Below, piece by piece: positions 15,981-23,527 of a DNA stretch of 64,000 nucleotides; the stretch's first letter is position 1; each line of letters starts with the position of its first letter. The stretch covers positions 620,001 through 684,000 of the forward strand of contig NZ_RBAN01000003.1 in NCBI RefSeq assembly GCF_003626655.1, in the 5' to 3' direction. This stretch comes from Micromonospora costi. Its GTDB lineage: Bacteria > Actinomycetota > Actinomycetes > Mycobacteriales > Micromonosporaceae. The notes under the pieces are model-generated. The model was not told the DNA's origin and searched no databases. It saw only the letters and a program-made list of their open reading frames with translations. Position numbers and translations under genes: made by a program.

Positions 15981-16805
15981 TCACTCAACAGCCTGAGCAT
16001 CGGACCGCGTCGCCTCAGCGGAGAGAGCTTCGAGGGCGGACCGAGACATCCACTGTTCGCAGATCCAGAGAACCCCGTGATCGTCCACTGCCGCCCCGAT
16101 CCCTCGCAAACGGTCCCCAGCATTCTTGGGGCCAGGCGCCTTGGCCAACCGCGGTGTAGGGCTGGCTAGCGCCGACCGATGCACGATGACGGCCGTAAGG
16201 TATTCGCCAGACTTGCTCTGCAACGGCCCAAGGCACGCCTTGTCCTGCCTCGCTTGGCTCTCGTTCGGCCAGTACGGGCGCCTCTGGGAGACGAACACGT
16301 CCACGTCAACGACGTAAAGGTGACGCTCAGGAGGCGGGATCAGGCCAGCAAAGTCCCTCGCCTTGACCTCTGCCGGAGCGGGCGCAGAAGGCACGCCAGG
16401 GATGAAGAGGTCGTAGGGGAACCGAAGCCGGAGAACATGGGTGTCGTCCTCGGAGACCGCGTAGCCGCTGAACCACCGGGGGAGCCAACCGGGCGTGGCC
16501 ACAAGGAGGGCGTTCGGCTTCCCTTCGCCCTGCTGGAACGAGGAATCGTATGCGATTTTGAAACCAGGGCCCGTCTCCACGTGTCGCTCGTCCGGGCCAT
16601 GCAGGCTCACCTTCAGCTCCGCAAGGTTGGCCTCGCGTGCCTTCAAGTAGAAAGAGGTTTGACCCCACCAGAGCCGCCAGGCATAGCTACAGATGCCTGT
16701 CTGTCGGCTACCAACGCAGAAGTAGATGGCACCCTTGCCCTGGGGGCCACCCGGAAGCATGCCGAGGACCCCGCTGGTTTCTGCCGAGTCGCCGCCACCG
16801 TCCAT
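15981..16805 (-). CDS. Uncharacterised island protein, second gene of a two-gene unit
   Basis: 274 residues, not recognised. No signal peptide or membrane segment is evident. The region SRQTGICSYAWRLWWGQTSF, YLKAREANLAELKVSLHGPD (residues 33-72) has the look of small W-x-I/L-W ... K-x-S-L-H proteins that are common and unassigned in actinomycetes; this is recollection, not a search. Later parts are rich in Trp, Pro and charged residues (FPYDLFIPGVPS, HLYVVDVDVFVSQRRPYWPN). The ATG at 16805 is preferred because GAGGGG lies 7 bases upstream; a GTG at 16820 is also in frame. It follows the other island gene by 91 bases in the same direction, suggesting joint function. Confidence 0.6.
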   Translation of the reverse strand: MDGGGDSAETSGVLGMLPGGPQGKGAIYFCVGSRQTGICSYAWRLWWGQTSFYLKAREANLAELKVSLHGPDERHVETGPGFKIAYDSSFQQGEGKPNALLVATPGWLPRWFSGYAVSEDDTHVLRLRFPYDLFIPGVPSAPAPAEVKARDFAGLIPPPERHLYVVDVDVFVSQRRPYWPNESQARQDKACLGPLQSKSGEYLTAVIVHRSALASPTPRLAKAPGPKNAGDRLRGIGAAVDDHGVLWICEQWMSRSALEALSAEATRSDAQAVE

Positions 16806-16896
16806 GTCGCATCCCCTCACGCCCAGGCGTACAAGCAGTCAGACGACGGTATGCCTCCAACCTGGAGTGGTGCCACCTCGATTCCGACGAGATCCG

Positions 16897-17781
16897 TTAA
16901 CGGTGATGCCACTCCCCCGACTCAGGATCGAAAGACATCAGATGCGGCCGGTCAGGAGACGACTCGACAGACCCTCCCGAGACCCGGGCTGCTTCAATGG
17001 CGGCGTTCATGGTTCCGAGGGCGAGTTTCAGTACCTCGGGGTCCTCGGTCCGAAGCTGGGCGGTTGCCCTGAAGTCATCGGCGCCGACGACGTCGAACTC
17101 AAAGACGGGCGGAGGGATAGGAACATCCGGCTCTTGGCGGGCCAACGCGCCCTTCTTCGCCTGGAATCGCAGAAGTAGCAGCTTCAGCCCGTCCCAGAGG
17201 GCGGACGCCGCCAAGTTCGGACCCAGCGCAGCAACAACAGGTAGGGCAACCTCCAGGATGATCCTCGCCGGAGGCAGCGCTGACAGCTGGAGGAGATGAC
17301 TTCCCCGAACGCCGAAATCTCGGCTCATGAGACGGAGCGCTGCCACAAGATCTTCTGGCGGAAACCAGCCTAGGTCCGCTGACACCCGCAGCGCTGCCTT
17401 CGGCTGCGCCGGCCAATGTTCCTCGGCGAGGTCCATCCGGCCGCCGACGGAAAACCCACCAACTTCTCCTAGGGCCGTCCACTCCGCCTCGTCTGCTTCG
17501 CCCTCAACCCACAATCCGACTCCGCCCCTCGGGGTGGGTCGCAACTCCGCCTTGACGCTGCGGGTCCGGACTGGCAGGAGGCCATCGTGGTGACCGGTCA
17601 TGGACTGGCTGCCGCTATTGAGCCGTTCCATGAGGTTTCGCAGCGACTGCTCGGGAACGCTGATCCCACCGTAGGCGTCGAGGGGGTCTGTAGTGGCTAC
17701 GAAGCCACTGAAGTCCACCCAGGCCACGAGCACCCCTTTCGTGCCCGCTACGTGCCCGATTGGCAGGTCCACGAGGGGCAA
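16897..17781 (-). CDS. Uncharacterised island protein: prohead-protease-like N-domain, membrane segment, C-terminal domain
   Basis: 294 residues. Residues 15-115 resemble the fold of HK97-type prohead serine proteases: GVLVAWVDFSGFVATTDPLD near the start, a candidate catalytic His in MTGHHDG, VGLWVEGEAD, and a candidate Ser in GGFSVGG. A hydrophobic stretch (ILEVALPVVAALGPNLAASA, about 176-195) may cross or touch the membrane. The C-terminal part (VFEFDVVGADDFRATAQLRT, then DPEVLKLAL) resembles short effector-associated domains of actinobacterial conflict systems. All of this is inference from motifs. No capsid genes are nearby, so an ordinary phage role is unlikely. The first start is a TTG at 17781; a GTG at 17772 is an alternative, and neither has a good ribosome-binding site. 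Confidence 0.55.
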   Translation of the reverse strand: MPLVDLPIGHVAGTKGVLVAWVDFSGFVATTDPLDAYGGISVPEQSLRNLMERLNSGSQSMTGHHDGLLPVRTRSVKAELRPTPRGGVGLWVEGEADEAEWTALGEVGGFSVGGRMDLAEEHWPAQPKAALRVSADLGWFPPEDLVAALRLMSRDFGVRGSHLLQLSALPPARIILEVALPVVAALGPNLAASALWDGLKLLLLRFQAKKGALARQEPDVPIPPPVFEFDVVGADDFRATAQLRTEDPEVLKLALGTMNAAIEAARVSGGSVESSPDRPHLMSFDPESGEWHHR

Positions 17782-17803
17782 CCATGGTCAACATTGGCAC
17801 GAG

Positions 17804-17844
17804 ACGACAAAGGCCCCTGACAAGCGTTTCCGCAGGTCAGAGGC
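17804..17844 (-). terminator. Terminator of tRNA-Tyr
   Basis: On the minus strand AAGGCCTCTGAC pairs with GTCAGGGGCCTT, extended by a GCG/CGC pair, around a GAAA loop and followed by TTTGTC. A related hairpin is present at the left island boundary (12749-12792). Confidence 0.7.
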
Positions 17845-17856
17845 CTTGCCGTTCCC

Positions 17857-17909
17857 TGGTGGCGGGTAGAGGATTCGAACCTCTGTAGCTTTCGCGACGG
17901 ATTTACAGT
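17857..17909 (-). repeat. Right attachment-site copy (3' end of intact tRNA-Tyr)
   Basis: These bases form the 3' part of the functional tRNA-Tyr. They are repeated nearly identically at 15478-15530 and in decayed form at 12802-12851. Such a shared core lets integration leave a complete tRNA. Confidence 0.8.
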
Positions 17910-17940
17910 CCGCTCCCATTGGCCGCTCGGGCAACCCGCC
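17860..17940 (-). tRNA. tRNA-Tyr (GTA), island insertion target
   Basis: Minus-strand class II tRNA: acceptor GGCGGGT/ACCCGCC, anticodon loop CTGTAAA (GTA), long variable arm, T loop GTTCGAATC, discriminator A. CCA is encoded at 17859-17857. It is the intact copy beside the island. Confidence 0.96.
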
Positions 17941-18086
17941 AGGGCATACCGCCGCGTCACGACGCGGCAGCGAAGCAAGGATAGCGGCTCCCACCCGCTG
18001 GCGTGCAACCGGGTACCGTCAGAGGGTCGTACCGCTGGTCAGCGGACGACGGCACGCCAGAGACCGCGGACAGCAGGAGCAGAAGC

Positions 18087-18581
18087 ATGGCAGCGAACCC
18101 GTCGTTCGACATCGTGAGCAAGGTCGACCGCCAGGAGGTCGACAACGCCCTCCGCCAGGCGGCGAAGGAGCTCGAGACGCGGTTCGACTTCCGGGGGACG
18201 GGCGCCGAGATCTCCTGGGCCGGCGAGGAGGCGGTTTCCCTCCAGGCCGAGACGGAGGAGCGGGTCCGGGCCGCGCTGGAGGTCTTCAAGGAGAAGCTGG
18301 TCAAGCGGAACATCTCGCTGAAGTCGCTGGACGCGGGCGACCCGCGTTCCTCGGGCAAGACGTTCAAGATCGACGCCAAGATCATCCAGGGCATCGAGTC
18401 GGACAAGGCCAAGGCGATCAGCAAGAAGATCCGCGACGAGGGCCCGAAGGGCGTCCAGGCCCAGATCCAGGGCGACCAGCTCCGGGTCACGGGTAAGAAG
18501 AAGGACGACCTCCAGACCGTGATCGCGCTGCTGAAGGGCGAGGACTTCGGCGTCGCCCTCCAGTTCACCAACTACAGGTAA
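18087..18581 (+). CDS. YajQ family nucleotide-binding protein
   Basis: 164 residues, the normal YajQ length. Conserved features: the start MAANPSFDIVSKVDRQEVDN, TRFDFRGTGAEISW, KTFKIDAKIIQGIESDKAK near the middle, and DLQTVIALLKGEDFGVALQF at the end. The fold is two RNP-like domains. A homologue in Xanthomonas binds cyclic di-GMP and acts on transcription; whether this one does is not known. AGGAG lies about 8 bases before the ATG at 18087. It is the first backbone gene right of the tRNA-Tyr island. Confidence 0.93.
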   Translation: MAANPSFDIVSKVDRQEVDNALRQAAKELETRFDFRGTGAEISWAGEEAVSLQAETEERVRAALEVFKEKLVKRNISLKSLDAGDPRSSGKTFKIDAKIIQGIESDKAKAISKKIRDEGPKGVQAQIQGDQLRVTGKKKDDLQTVIALLKGEDFGVALQFTNYR

Positions 18582-18816
18582 CGAGGCAACGAAGGGCCTG
18601 GCCACGTGGCCGGCTACGCCTGGTCACCTGGGCAGACGTCGTCACCAGTAGTCGTCGTTGGTCGATCACGATCGGCCTCCGGCGGCCTGGTGACGGCCTG
18701 GACCTGGTCCTCGTCGACCTGCCCGGAACCGGCGCGCCCTGGCCCTCTCTGACCCCTCGCTTCTAAGAACTGCCTACCCTGTCTGGCGGCGTCCGCGGGG
18801 ATCTCTCACCTCCACC
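18582..18816. other. Intergenic region
   Basis: About 235 bases between two convergent genes. A weak stem (GGCC ACGT GGCC, near 18600) may terminate yajQ. Nothing else is recognisable. Confidence 0.4.
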
Positions 18817-19131
18817 TCACTCCTCTTCGTCGAGCCACTGGAATGGGCTGCGGACCCAGGGAGAGCCGACGGTCTCCCGATCGGCCTGCTGTCCGCGCTC
18901 GAGGTCCGCGAGTTCGAGAAGCGTCCGGTCAAGCTCCACAAGATGGCTCAGGTGGACAAGATCCATGATCTCGGCGGAGTCCGGCTCGTTGATGCCGTCT
19001 CCGACCAGCCAGAGGTCATCGTCAGACCGGGCGACGACGAGCGCCGGAAGTTCGCCTCGGATGACGGTGTGCATGGCGATCGCCGACCGCTCACCGGGGA
19101 ACCGACTACGCCGGAAGCTCGGCAGACGCAT
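18817..19131 (-). CDS. Small hypothetical protein
   Basis: 104 residues, or 85 if the in-frame ATG at 19074 (MHTVIRGELPALVVARSDDD) is used. The region DDLWLVGDGINEPDSAEIMD and the acidic C-terminus recall small alpha/beta domains related to DUF2185/Imm33, but the match is weak. No signal or membrane segment. It is transcribed away from the GNAT gene. The start is uncertain because neither candidate has a strong ribosome-binding site. Confidence 0.5.
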   Translation of the reverse strand: MRLPSFRRSRFPGERSAIAMHTVIRGELPALVVARSDDDLWLVGDGINEPDSAEIMDLVHLSHLVELDRTLLELADLERGQQADRETVGSPWVRSPFQWLDEEE

Positions 19132-19265
19132 ATCGAGCAGTATGCACCGGTCGCCTGACCCTGCCGTGACCGGCGACTGTCAGCTTGGGAATCGGATCGA
19201 TCACGCCGATGAGCAGTCGCGCCGCCTAGATCATCCCGCGCCGACTGGTTGTAGCCTCGCCCGTT

Positions 19266-19763
19266 ATGAGTTGGCTGCCTGAGGACTTCGTCCACCCCGT
19301 CCACGTGCCCGTGCCGAACACCGCGCTTCACCTGCGGCCGATCCGGGAGGCGGACACCGCGATCGACTACCCCGCCGTGATGGGCTCCCGAGAGCGCTTG
19401 TGGGAGATCTTCGGCCCGGCCTGGGGTTGGCCCCCGGAGACGATGACCTATGAAGAGGACCGCATCGACTTGCTGCGGCACGAGAAGGAGATAGCCGCGC
19501 ATCAGTCGTTCAACTACGCGCTGCTGGACGAGGAGGAGACGGCCATCTTTGGCTGCGTCTACATCGACCCGCCTGAGCGCACGGGCGCCGACGGAGAGGT
19601 TTCCTGGTGGGTGGTGGACGACCTCGTCGGCGGTGAGGTGGAGCGCGCGCTCGACGCGCTGGTGCCGCAGTGGATCGCGGCCGACTGGCCCTTCCAGCAG
19701 CCCCGTTATCTGGGCCGCGACATCACCTGGCAGGACTGGCTCGCGCTGCCGCGCGCCTCGTGA
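19266..19763 (+). CDS. GNAT-like N-acetyltransferase
   Basis: 165 residues. The N-terminal pattern NTALHLRPIREADTAIDYPA is typical of GNAT proteins. A central beta-strand region (FNYALLDEEETAIFGCVYID) and EVSWWVVDDL follow, where relatives bind acetyl-CoA. The usual Q/R-x-x-G-x-G/A loop is not evident, so activity is uncertain. Some members modify antibiotics or metabolites, but the substrate cannot be inferred. Confidence 0.7.
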   Translation: MSWLPEDFVHPVHVPVPNTALHLRPIREADTAIDYPAVMGSRERLWEIFGPAWGWPPETMTYEEDRIDLLRHEKEIAAHQSFNYALLDEEETAIFGCVYIDPPERTGADGEVSWWVVDDLVGGEVERALDALVPQWIAADWPFQQPRYLGRDITWQDWLALPRAS

Positions 19764-20088
19764 CACCATCGCTCCCCTTCCGCAACCACCCACGGACCGC
19801 GAGTTGGCGGCGGAGCCCCGGCCATCCTGGAGCCGGAGCGCCCCCGCCGGAGGCGCCCTAACCGCCACCCCCAGCTCTCCGACGCAGCCGGCGTGCGCTC
19901 CCCTACGTGGCCACGCCGACCGTGCTCCCGATCGGAGCAGCGGAATCGCGTGGTGCTGGAAGTCCAGGCGGTGCGTCGACGACGGAGATCGCCCGAACCG
20001 TTCGAAACGTGTCGTTTGTGGACGGCTGGTGGACTAGCACATTAGGCGTCCGAGTCCGTATTGGTCGGATCAGTAGGAAGATGCGCCT
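19764..20088. other. Intergenic region
   Basis: About 325 bases. GC-rich short repeats follow the GNAT gene (19800-19860) and may act as a terminator. The last 100 bases are AT-richer and probably carry the promoter of the LtrA gene. No gene seen. Confidence 0.4.
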
Positions 20089-21297
20089 ATGGCGCAGATA
20101 TTGGGGATTCGGCGACCGGTGCCGATTGGTGAGGGCCATCGCACCACCCCGTTTGAGATCTTCTTCGACCTGGTGTTCGCGTTCGCCTTCATCCGCGTGG
20201 CCACGTTCATGGAAGGGTCACCGACGCCGCTCGTCCTGGCGCAGGGCCTGGTGTTCCTGATGCTGCTGTGGTGGCCCTTCACTACCTTCGCCTGGCTCGC
20301 CAACCGGGTCCGCGCCGACGTGGGCCTGGTCCGCGCCGGGCTGGTCGTGGTGATGGCCGCAATGTTCGTGGCCGGCCTGGTCATCCCGTTCGCGTGGGAG
20401 CACGACAGGCGGACGGTGTCCGAATCTCTGACGGTGGCGGTGGCGTACATCGTGATCCGGACCGCGTTCTACCTACTGAATTGGCACGTGGCCGTCGTGA
20501 ACCCGCGAATCCCGGCGCCCGGCTTCCGCTACGCCATCCCGATCGTGGGGGGCTGGATTCCGCTGCTGCTCGGGGCGGTGCTCGGCGGCGCCACACAAAC
20601 GCTGTTGTGGGCCGCAGCGTTCCTCATCGACTGCCTCGGCACCGCGTCGGCCTCGATGTCCAGCAAAGACCGATTTCGGTTGCACAGTGCTAGCCACCTG
20701 TGTGACCGGCATGGCCTGTTACTGATTATCGCCCTGGGCGAGTCGCTGATCGCGGTGGGCGTCGGCGCCGGATCGGCGGTCACCCGCCGGCCGGTCCTGA
20801 TCGCCGCACTGCTCGCCGTGGCCATTGCCACGGCCCTGTGGTGGCTGTACTTCGAGAACGCCGCCGCACCGGCCGGACAGGCACTGGCGCGTCTCCCCCA
20901 CGAGGAACGCGTCCGGCCTGCCATCAACGCCTACAGCCTGGCCCACTTCCCGCTCATCGCCGGGATCATCTACCTGGCCCTGGGCATCGAACTCGTCCTC
21001 GAGCACCTGGCGCACCACCCGTCGCAGCATCCTGCCGGGGCGCCGCTGGATTGGATCTCCACAGCGGCCCTGTTCGGCGGCCCGGTCGTCTACCTCATCG
21101 GCCGGGGCCTGTTCCTCCGTTTCACCGTCGGACACACCCCACGCGCCCAGATCGTCGCGGCCGGCATCATGCTCGCACTGCTTCCCGTCGCTCGGAGCCT
21201 GCCCGCCCTCGGCGCCTTCGGCGTGATCACCGCTGCCCTCGCCGCGCTCGTCTGCTACGAACGCATCATGTGGCAACCGACCGCAGCTGCCAGATGA
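20089..21297 (+). CDS. Low temperature requirement protein A (LtrA) family membrane protein
   Basis: 402 residues with about 11-12 hydrophobic segments. The N-terminal signature TTPFEIFFDLVFAFAFIRVA matches the LtrA family, as does the central LCDRHGLLLIIALGESLIAV. The conserved Glu and Asp residues in membrane segments suggest an ion- or small-molecule-coupled role, but none is proven. Named after a Listeria gene needed for growth in the cold. AGGAAG lies 8 bases before the ATG. It appears to be a single-gene unit. Confidence 0.9.
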   Translation: MAQILGIRRPVPIGEGHRTTPFEIFFDLVFAFAFIRVATFMEGSPTPLVLAQGLVFLMLLWWPFTTFAWLANRVRADVGLVRAGLVVVMAAMFVAGLVIPFAWEHDRRTVSESLTVAVAYIVIRTAFYLLNWHVAVVNPRIPAPGFRYAIPIVGGWIPLLLGAVLGGATQTLLWAAAFLIDCLGTASASMSSKDRFRLHSASHLCDRHGLLLIIALGESLIAVGVGAGSAVTRRPVLIAALLAVAIATALWWLYFENAAAPAGQALARLPHEERVRPAINAYSLAHFPLIAGIIYLALGIELVLEHLAHHPSQHPAGAPLDWISTAALFGGPVVYLIGRGLFLRFTVGHTPRAQIVAAGIMLALLPVARSLPALGAFGVITAALAALVCYERIMWQPTAAAR

Positions 21298-21431
21298 ACA
21301 CCCACCCACATCTCCTAAGGCAAACGGCCCCAGGAACGCGCTGCCATCCTGCAAGACCTCGCCGACGTCGAGGGCTCGCCTCAGCGCCCCGTGTCGTATC
21401 CTGGCCGACTTTGATTCTTCGGGAGGTTGGG

Positions 21432-22052
21432 TTGGCTGAGTACCCGCAGGACGTTGTACAGCGCTTCCATGCACCGCCTGAGCAAGTAGATGACGGCTTG
21501 GTAGGAGAAGCTCCGAAGAACTGGCAGGCGGTCATCATCGAGGATTACGCCCCGGCTTGGGCTGCTCGATACGCCGCTACCAGTTCCCTGCTCAAGGAGA
21601 CGTTGGGCGATCTGGTCCTGGCCATCGAACACGTGGGGTCCACATCGGTGCCGGGCCTGGCAGCCAAGCCCATCATCGACATCGACCTGCTAGTTGAAGA
21701 CACGGCGGACGAGTCTCGCTACGTCCCCGCTCTTGAAGGGATCGGGTACCGACTCGTTCTCCGGCAGCCGTGGTGGCACGGGCATCGGATGCTGGTTGGC
21801 CCCGCGGAAGACATCAATCTTCACGTTTGGCCGCGGGACGCGCCCGAACCGATCAGGCACCGGCTCTTCCGCGACTGGCTGCGCTCGCATCCAGAAGACC
21901 GGGAGCTCTACGCCGCGACCAAGCGGAGCCTCGCGCGGGACACGGCGCACCGAGCCGGTGACTACAGCCTGGCGAAGAACGAGGTCATTGACCGGATCCT
22001 TGCGCGCATCTTCGCGGCAGCCAGCGAACGGCCGCTACCTGGTTCCGATTGA
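21432..22052 (+). CDS. GrpB family nucleotidyltransferase-fold protein
   Basis: 206 residues. The GrpB signature is clear: AIEHVGSTSVPGLAAKPIID and IDLLVEDTAD (about residues 61-90), with INLHVWPRDAPE and RLFRDWLRSHPE further on. The family has a nucleotidyltransferase-like fold with an Asp pair (here IDIDLLV). Function is unknown. The frame is open far upstream, but the TTG at 21432 is chosen because GGGAGG lies 5 bases before it and the homology begins shortly after. Confidence 0.85.
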   Translation: MAEYPQDVVQRFHAPPEQVDDGLVGEAPKNWQAVIIEDYAPAWAARYAATSSLLKETLGDLVLAIEHVGSTSVPGLAAKPIIDIDLLVEDTADESRYVPALEGIGYRLVLRQPWWHGHRMLVGPAEDINLHVWPRDAPEPIRHRLFRDWLRSHPEDRELYAATKRSLARDTAHRAGDYSLAKNEVIDRILARIFAAASERPLPGSD

Positions 22053-22150
22053 TGGCGACCCGGACGCGCTCGGACCAGGCGTCCGCCCAGGGCCGCTGAC
22101 GACGCGGTCGCGATCAACGAGACCTGTGGGACCTACCTACGCTGAGGGCC

Positions 22151-22576
22151 GTGAACAAGCGACGGCGGAAGAAACTCACCACGCGCCTGATGGACGCGGT
22201 GCTTCGCGGGGACGCAGCTGCCGCCGGCGCCCTCCTGCGCCTCGGGGCGGACCCCGACGCGGCTGACCGCGACGGCACGACCCCGCTCTACCGGGCGTCC
22301 GTGCACGGCGCGGTCGATCTCGTGCGGCTTCTGCTTGCCGCCGGCGCCGCCCCGGACACCGAGAGCGGGCACGGTCAGGAGGGCACGCCGCTGTGCGCCG
22401 CGGCGGCCTGGGGACACACCGACGTGGTGCACGTACTCCTCGCCCACGGCGCGGACCCGAACCTCCGCGAGGACCGGGGAACCGGCTACTCGCCACTGGA
22501 CTGGGCGCTGCGGGGCGGCCACGCACAGACGGCCGATGTGCTCGTGGCCGCTGGCGCCGGCTCCGCCGCCGCTTGA
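22151..22576 (+). CDS. Ankyrin repeat protein
   Basis: 141 residues with about four ankyrin repeats. Examples are TTPLYRASVHGAVDLVRLLL, AGAAPDTES, TPLCAAAAWGHTDVVHVLLA and HGADPNLRED, ending in SPLDWALRGGHAQTADVLVA. Ankyrin stacks bind other proteins. The N-terminus is strongly basic (MNKRRRKKLTTR) and could touch nucleic acid or membranes. Starts at a GTG. It reads towards the ECF42 module but is separated from it by a likely promoter. Confidence 0.88.
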   Translation: MNKRRRKKLTTRLMDAVLRGDAAAAGALLRLGADPDAADRDGTTPLYRASVHGAVDLVRLLLAAGAAPDTESGHGQEGTPLCAAAAWGHTDVVHVLLAHGADPNLREDRGTGYSPLDWALRGGHAQTADVLVAAGAGSAAA

Positions 22577-22616
22577 AACGCGCCGCAGATCTCGGACAGA
22601 AATTTCCTCCGCCGGT

Positions 22617-22644
22617 TGTCGGATCCGACTGCTCGCCGGTCGTC
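22617..22644 (+). promoter_or_regulatory. Candidate ECF-type promoter of the VOC-YCII-sigma operon
   Basis: TGTCGG (22617-22622) and CGTC (22641-22644) are separated by 18 bases, about 50 bases upstream of the VOC start codon. The layout fits an ECF promoter. Assignment to the sigma factor of the same operon is inference. Confidence 0.35.
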
Positions 22645-22690
22645 TCATGGGTGAGAGCAACCCACCGAGACACCGACGAGGAGGAACGCC

Positions 22691-23167
22691 ATGACGGCGT
22701 CACCCGGCACCAACCCGATCCCCGACACCTACCGCCGCGTCACACCCTGCCTGGTGGTGGACGGTGCGGCGAAGGCTCTGGAGTTCTACGCCGACGTGTT
22801 CGGCGCCGTCGAACGGATGCGGTTCCCCGGGCCCGACGGCAGCATCGTCCACGCCGAGATCCAGATCGGCGACGCGGTGGTCATCGTGGAGGACCAGGAC
22901 CCGCAGCGGGGTACGACCGCTCCGCCGCCCGGTGGCCTGCCCGGCACGCCCGTCTTCCAGTTCGTGTACGTCGAGGACGTCGACGCGGTGGTCGCCCGGG
23001 CGGTCCAGCTCGGCGCGACGATGCGGCGCGCGCCGGAGGATCAGTTCTACGGTGACCGGGACGCCTTCGTGGTCGACCCGTTCGGCCACGGCTGGACCGT
23101 CGCCACGCACGTGGAGGACGTGAGCCCGGAGGAGATGTCCCGACGCATGGCCGCGCTGTTCGGGTAG
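22691..23167 (+). CDS. VOC family (glyoxalase/PhnB-like) protein
   Basis: 158 residues. VOC-type beta-alpha-beta-beta-beta modules are seen in RVTPCLVVDGAAKALEFYAD, VFGAVERMRFPGPDGSIVHA and EIQIGDAVVIVED, then FVYVEDVDAVVARAVQLGAT and DPFGHGWTVATHVEDV. Two modules form a cup that usually binds a metal and small substrate. PhnB-like members have no fixed reaction. It is the first gene of a three-gene run with a YCII protein and an ECF42 sigma factor, a known neighbourhood. Confidence 0.9.
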   Translation: MTASPGTNPIPDTYRRVTPCLVVDGAAKALEFYADVFGAVERMRFPGPDGSIVHAEIQIGDAVVIVEDQDPQRGTTAPPPGGLPGTPVFQFVYVEDVDAVVARAVQLGATMRRAPEDQFYGDRDAFVVDPFGHGWTVATHVEDVSPEEMSRRMAALFG

Positions 23168-23182
23168 GACCGACGGGAGGAC

Positions 23183-23527
23183 ATGATGAAGTACGTGCTG
23201 ATGTTCGTCGAGACCGAGGAGTTCGCCGCGGACCTGGCCGCCATGGACGAGTCCGAGCGCGGACGCGCGTACGCCCGCGTGCAGCAGTGGTTCGCGGACC
23301 ACCAGGACAGGATCACGCACCACGCGCACCTCCTGCCCTCGGACACCGCCACCACGGTGCGGCTGGACCGGGGCGAGCCGCTGGTGTCCGACGGGCCGTT
23401 CGTGGAGGGCAAGGAGATCGTCAGCGGCTACGCCGAGATCGAGGTGGCCGATCTCGACGAGGCGCTACGCGTGGCGAAGTCGTGGCCGGCGTGCCCCGTG
23501 GTGGAGATCCGGCCCATCGCCGCATGA
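23183..23527 (+). CDS. YCII-related (DGPF) protein
   Basis: 114 residues. Starts MMKYVLMFVETEEF and has the DGPF motif inside LVSDGPFVEGKEIVSGYAEI (about residues 70-89), the feature for which the DGPF group is named. YCII-related proteins have a ferredoxin-like fold, often with a His-Asp pair. Those beside ECF42 sigma factors are needed for sigma activity in Streptomyces. The stop overlaps the sigma start as ATGA, suggesting translational coupling. Confidence 0.92.
   Translation: MMKYVLMFVETEEFAADLAAMDESERGRAYARVQQWFADHQDRITHHAHLLPSDTATTVRLDRGEPLVSDGPFVEGKEIVSGYAEIEVADLDEALRVAKSWPACPVVEIRPIAA

Larger units (their letters stand above)
12802..17857. mobile_element. Composite genomic island in the tRNA-Tyr 3' end
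   Basis: Three copies of the tRNA-Tyr 3' end (12802-12851, 15478-15530, 17857-17909) bracket two segments of about 2.7 and 2.4 kb. The middle and right copies differ at one position in 53; the left copy is more decayed. The left segment holds an OLD-like nuclease, a dead integrase end and an IS110 remnant. The right segment holds two unknown genes. The backbone to either side is a DUF1028 gene and yajQ. Parts of the island are clearly AT-richer than the surroundings. The most likely history is two successive site-specific integrations followed by decay. Confidence 0.72.

Noticed and set aside
16897..17781. Ordinary prophage head gene
   Set aside because: No portal, terminase or capsid genes lie nearby, and the protein has an extra membrane segment and C-terminal domain.
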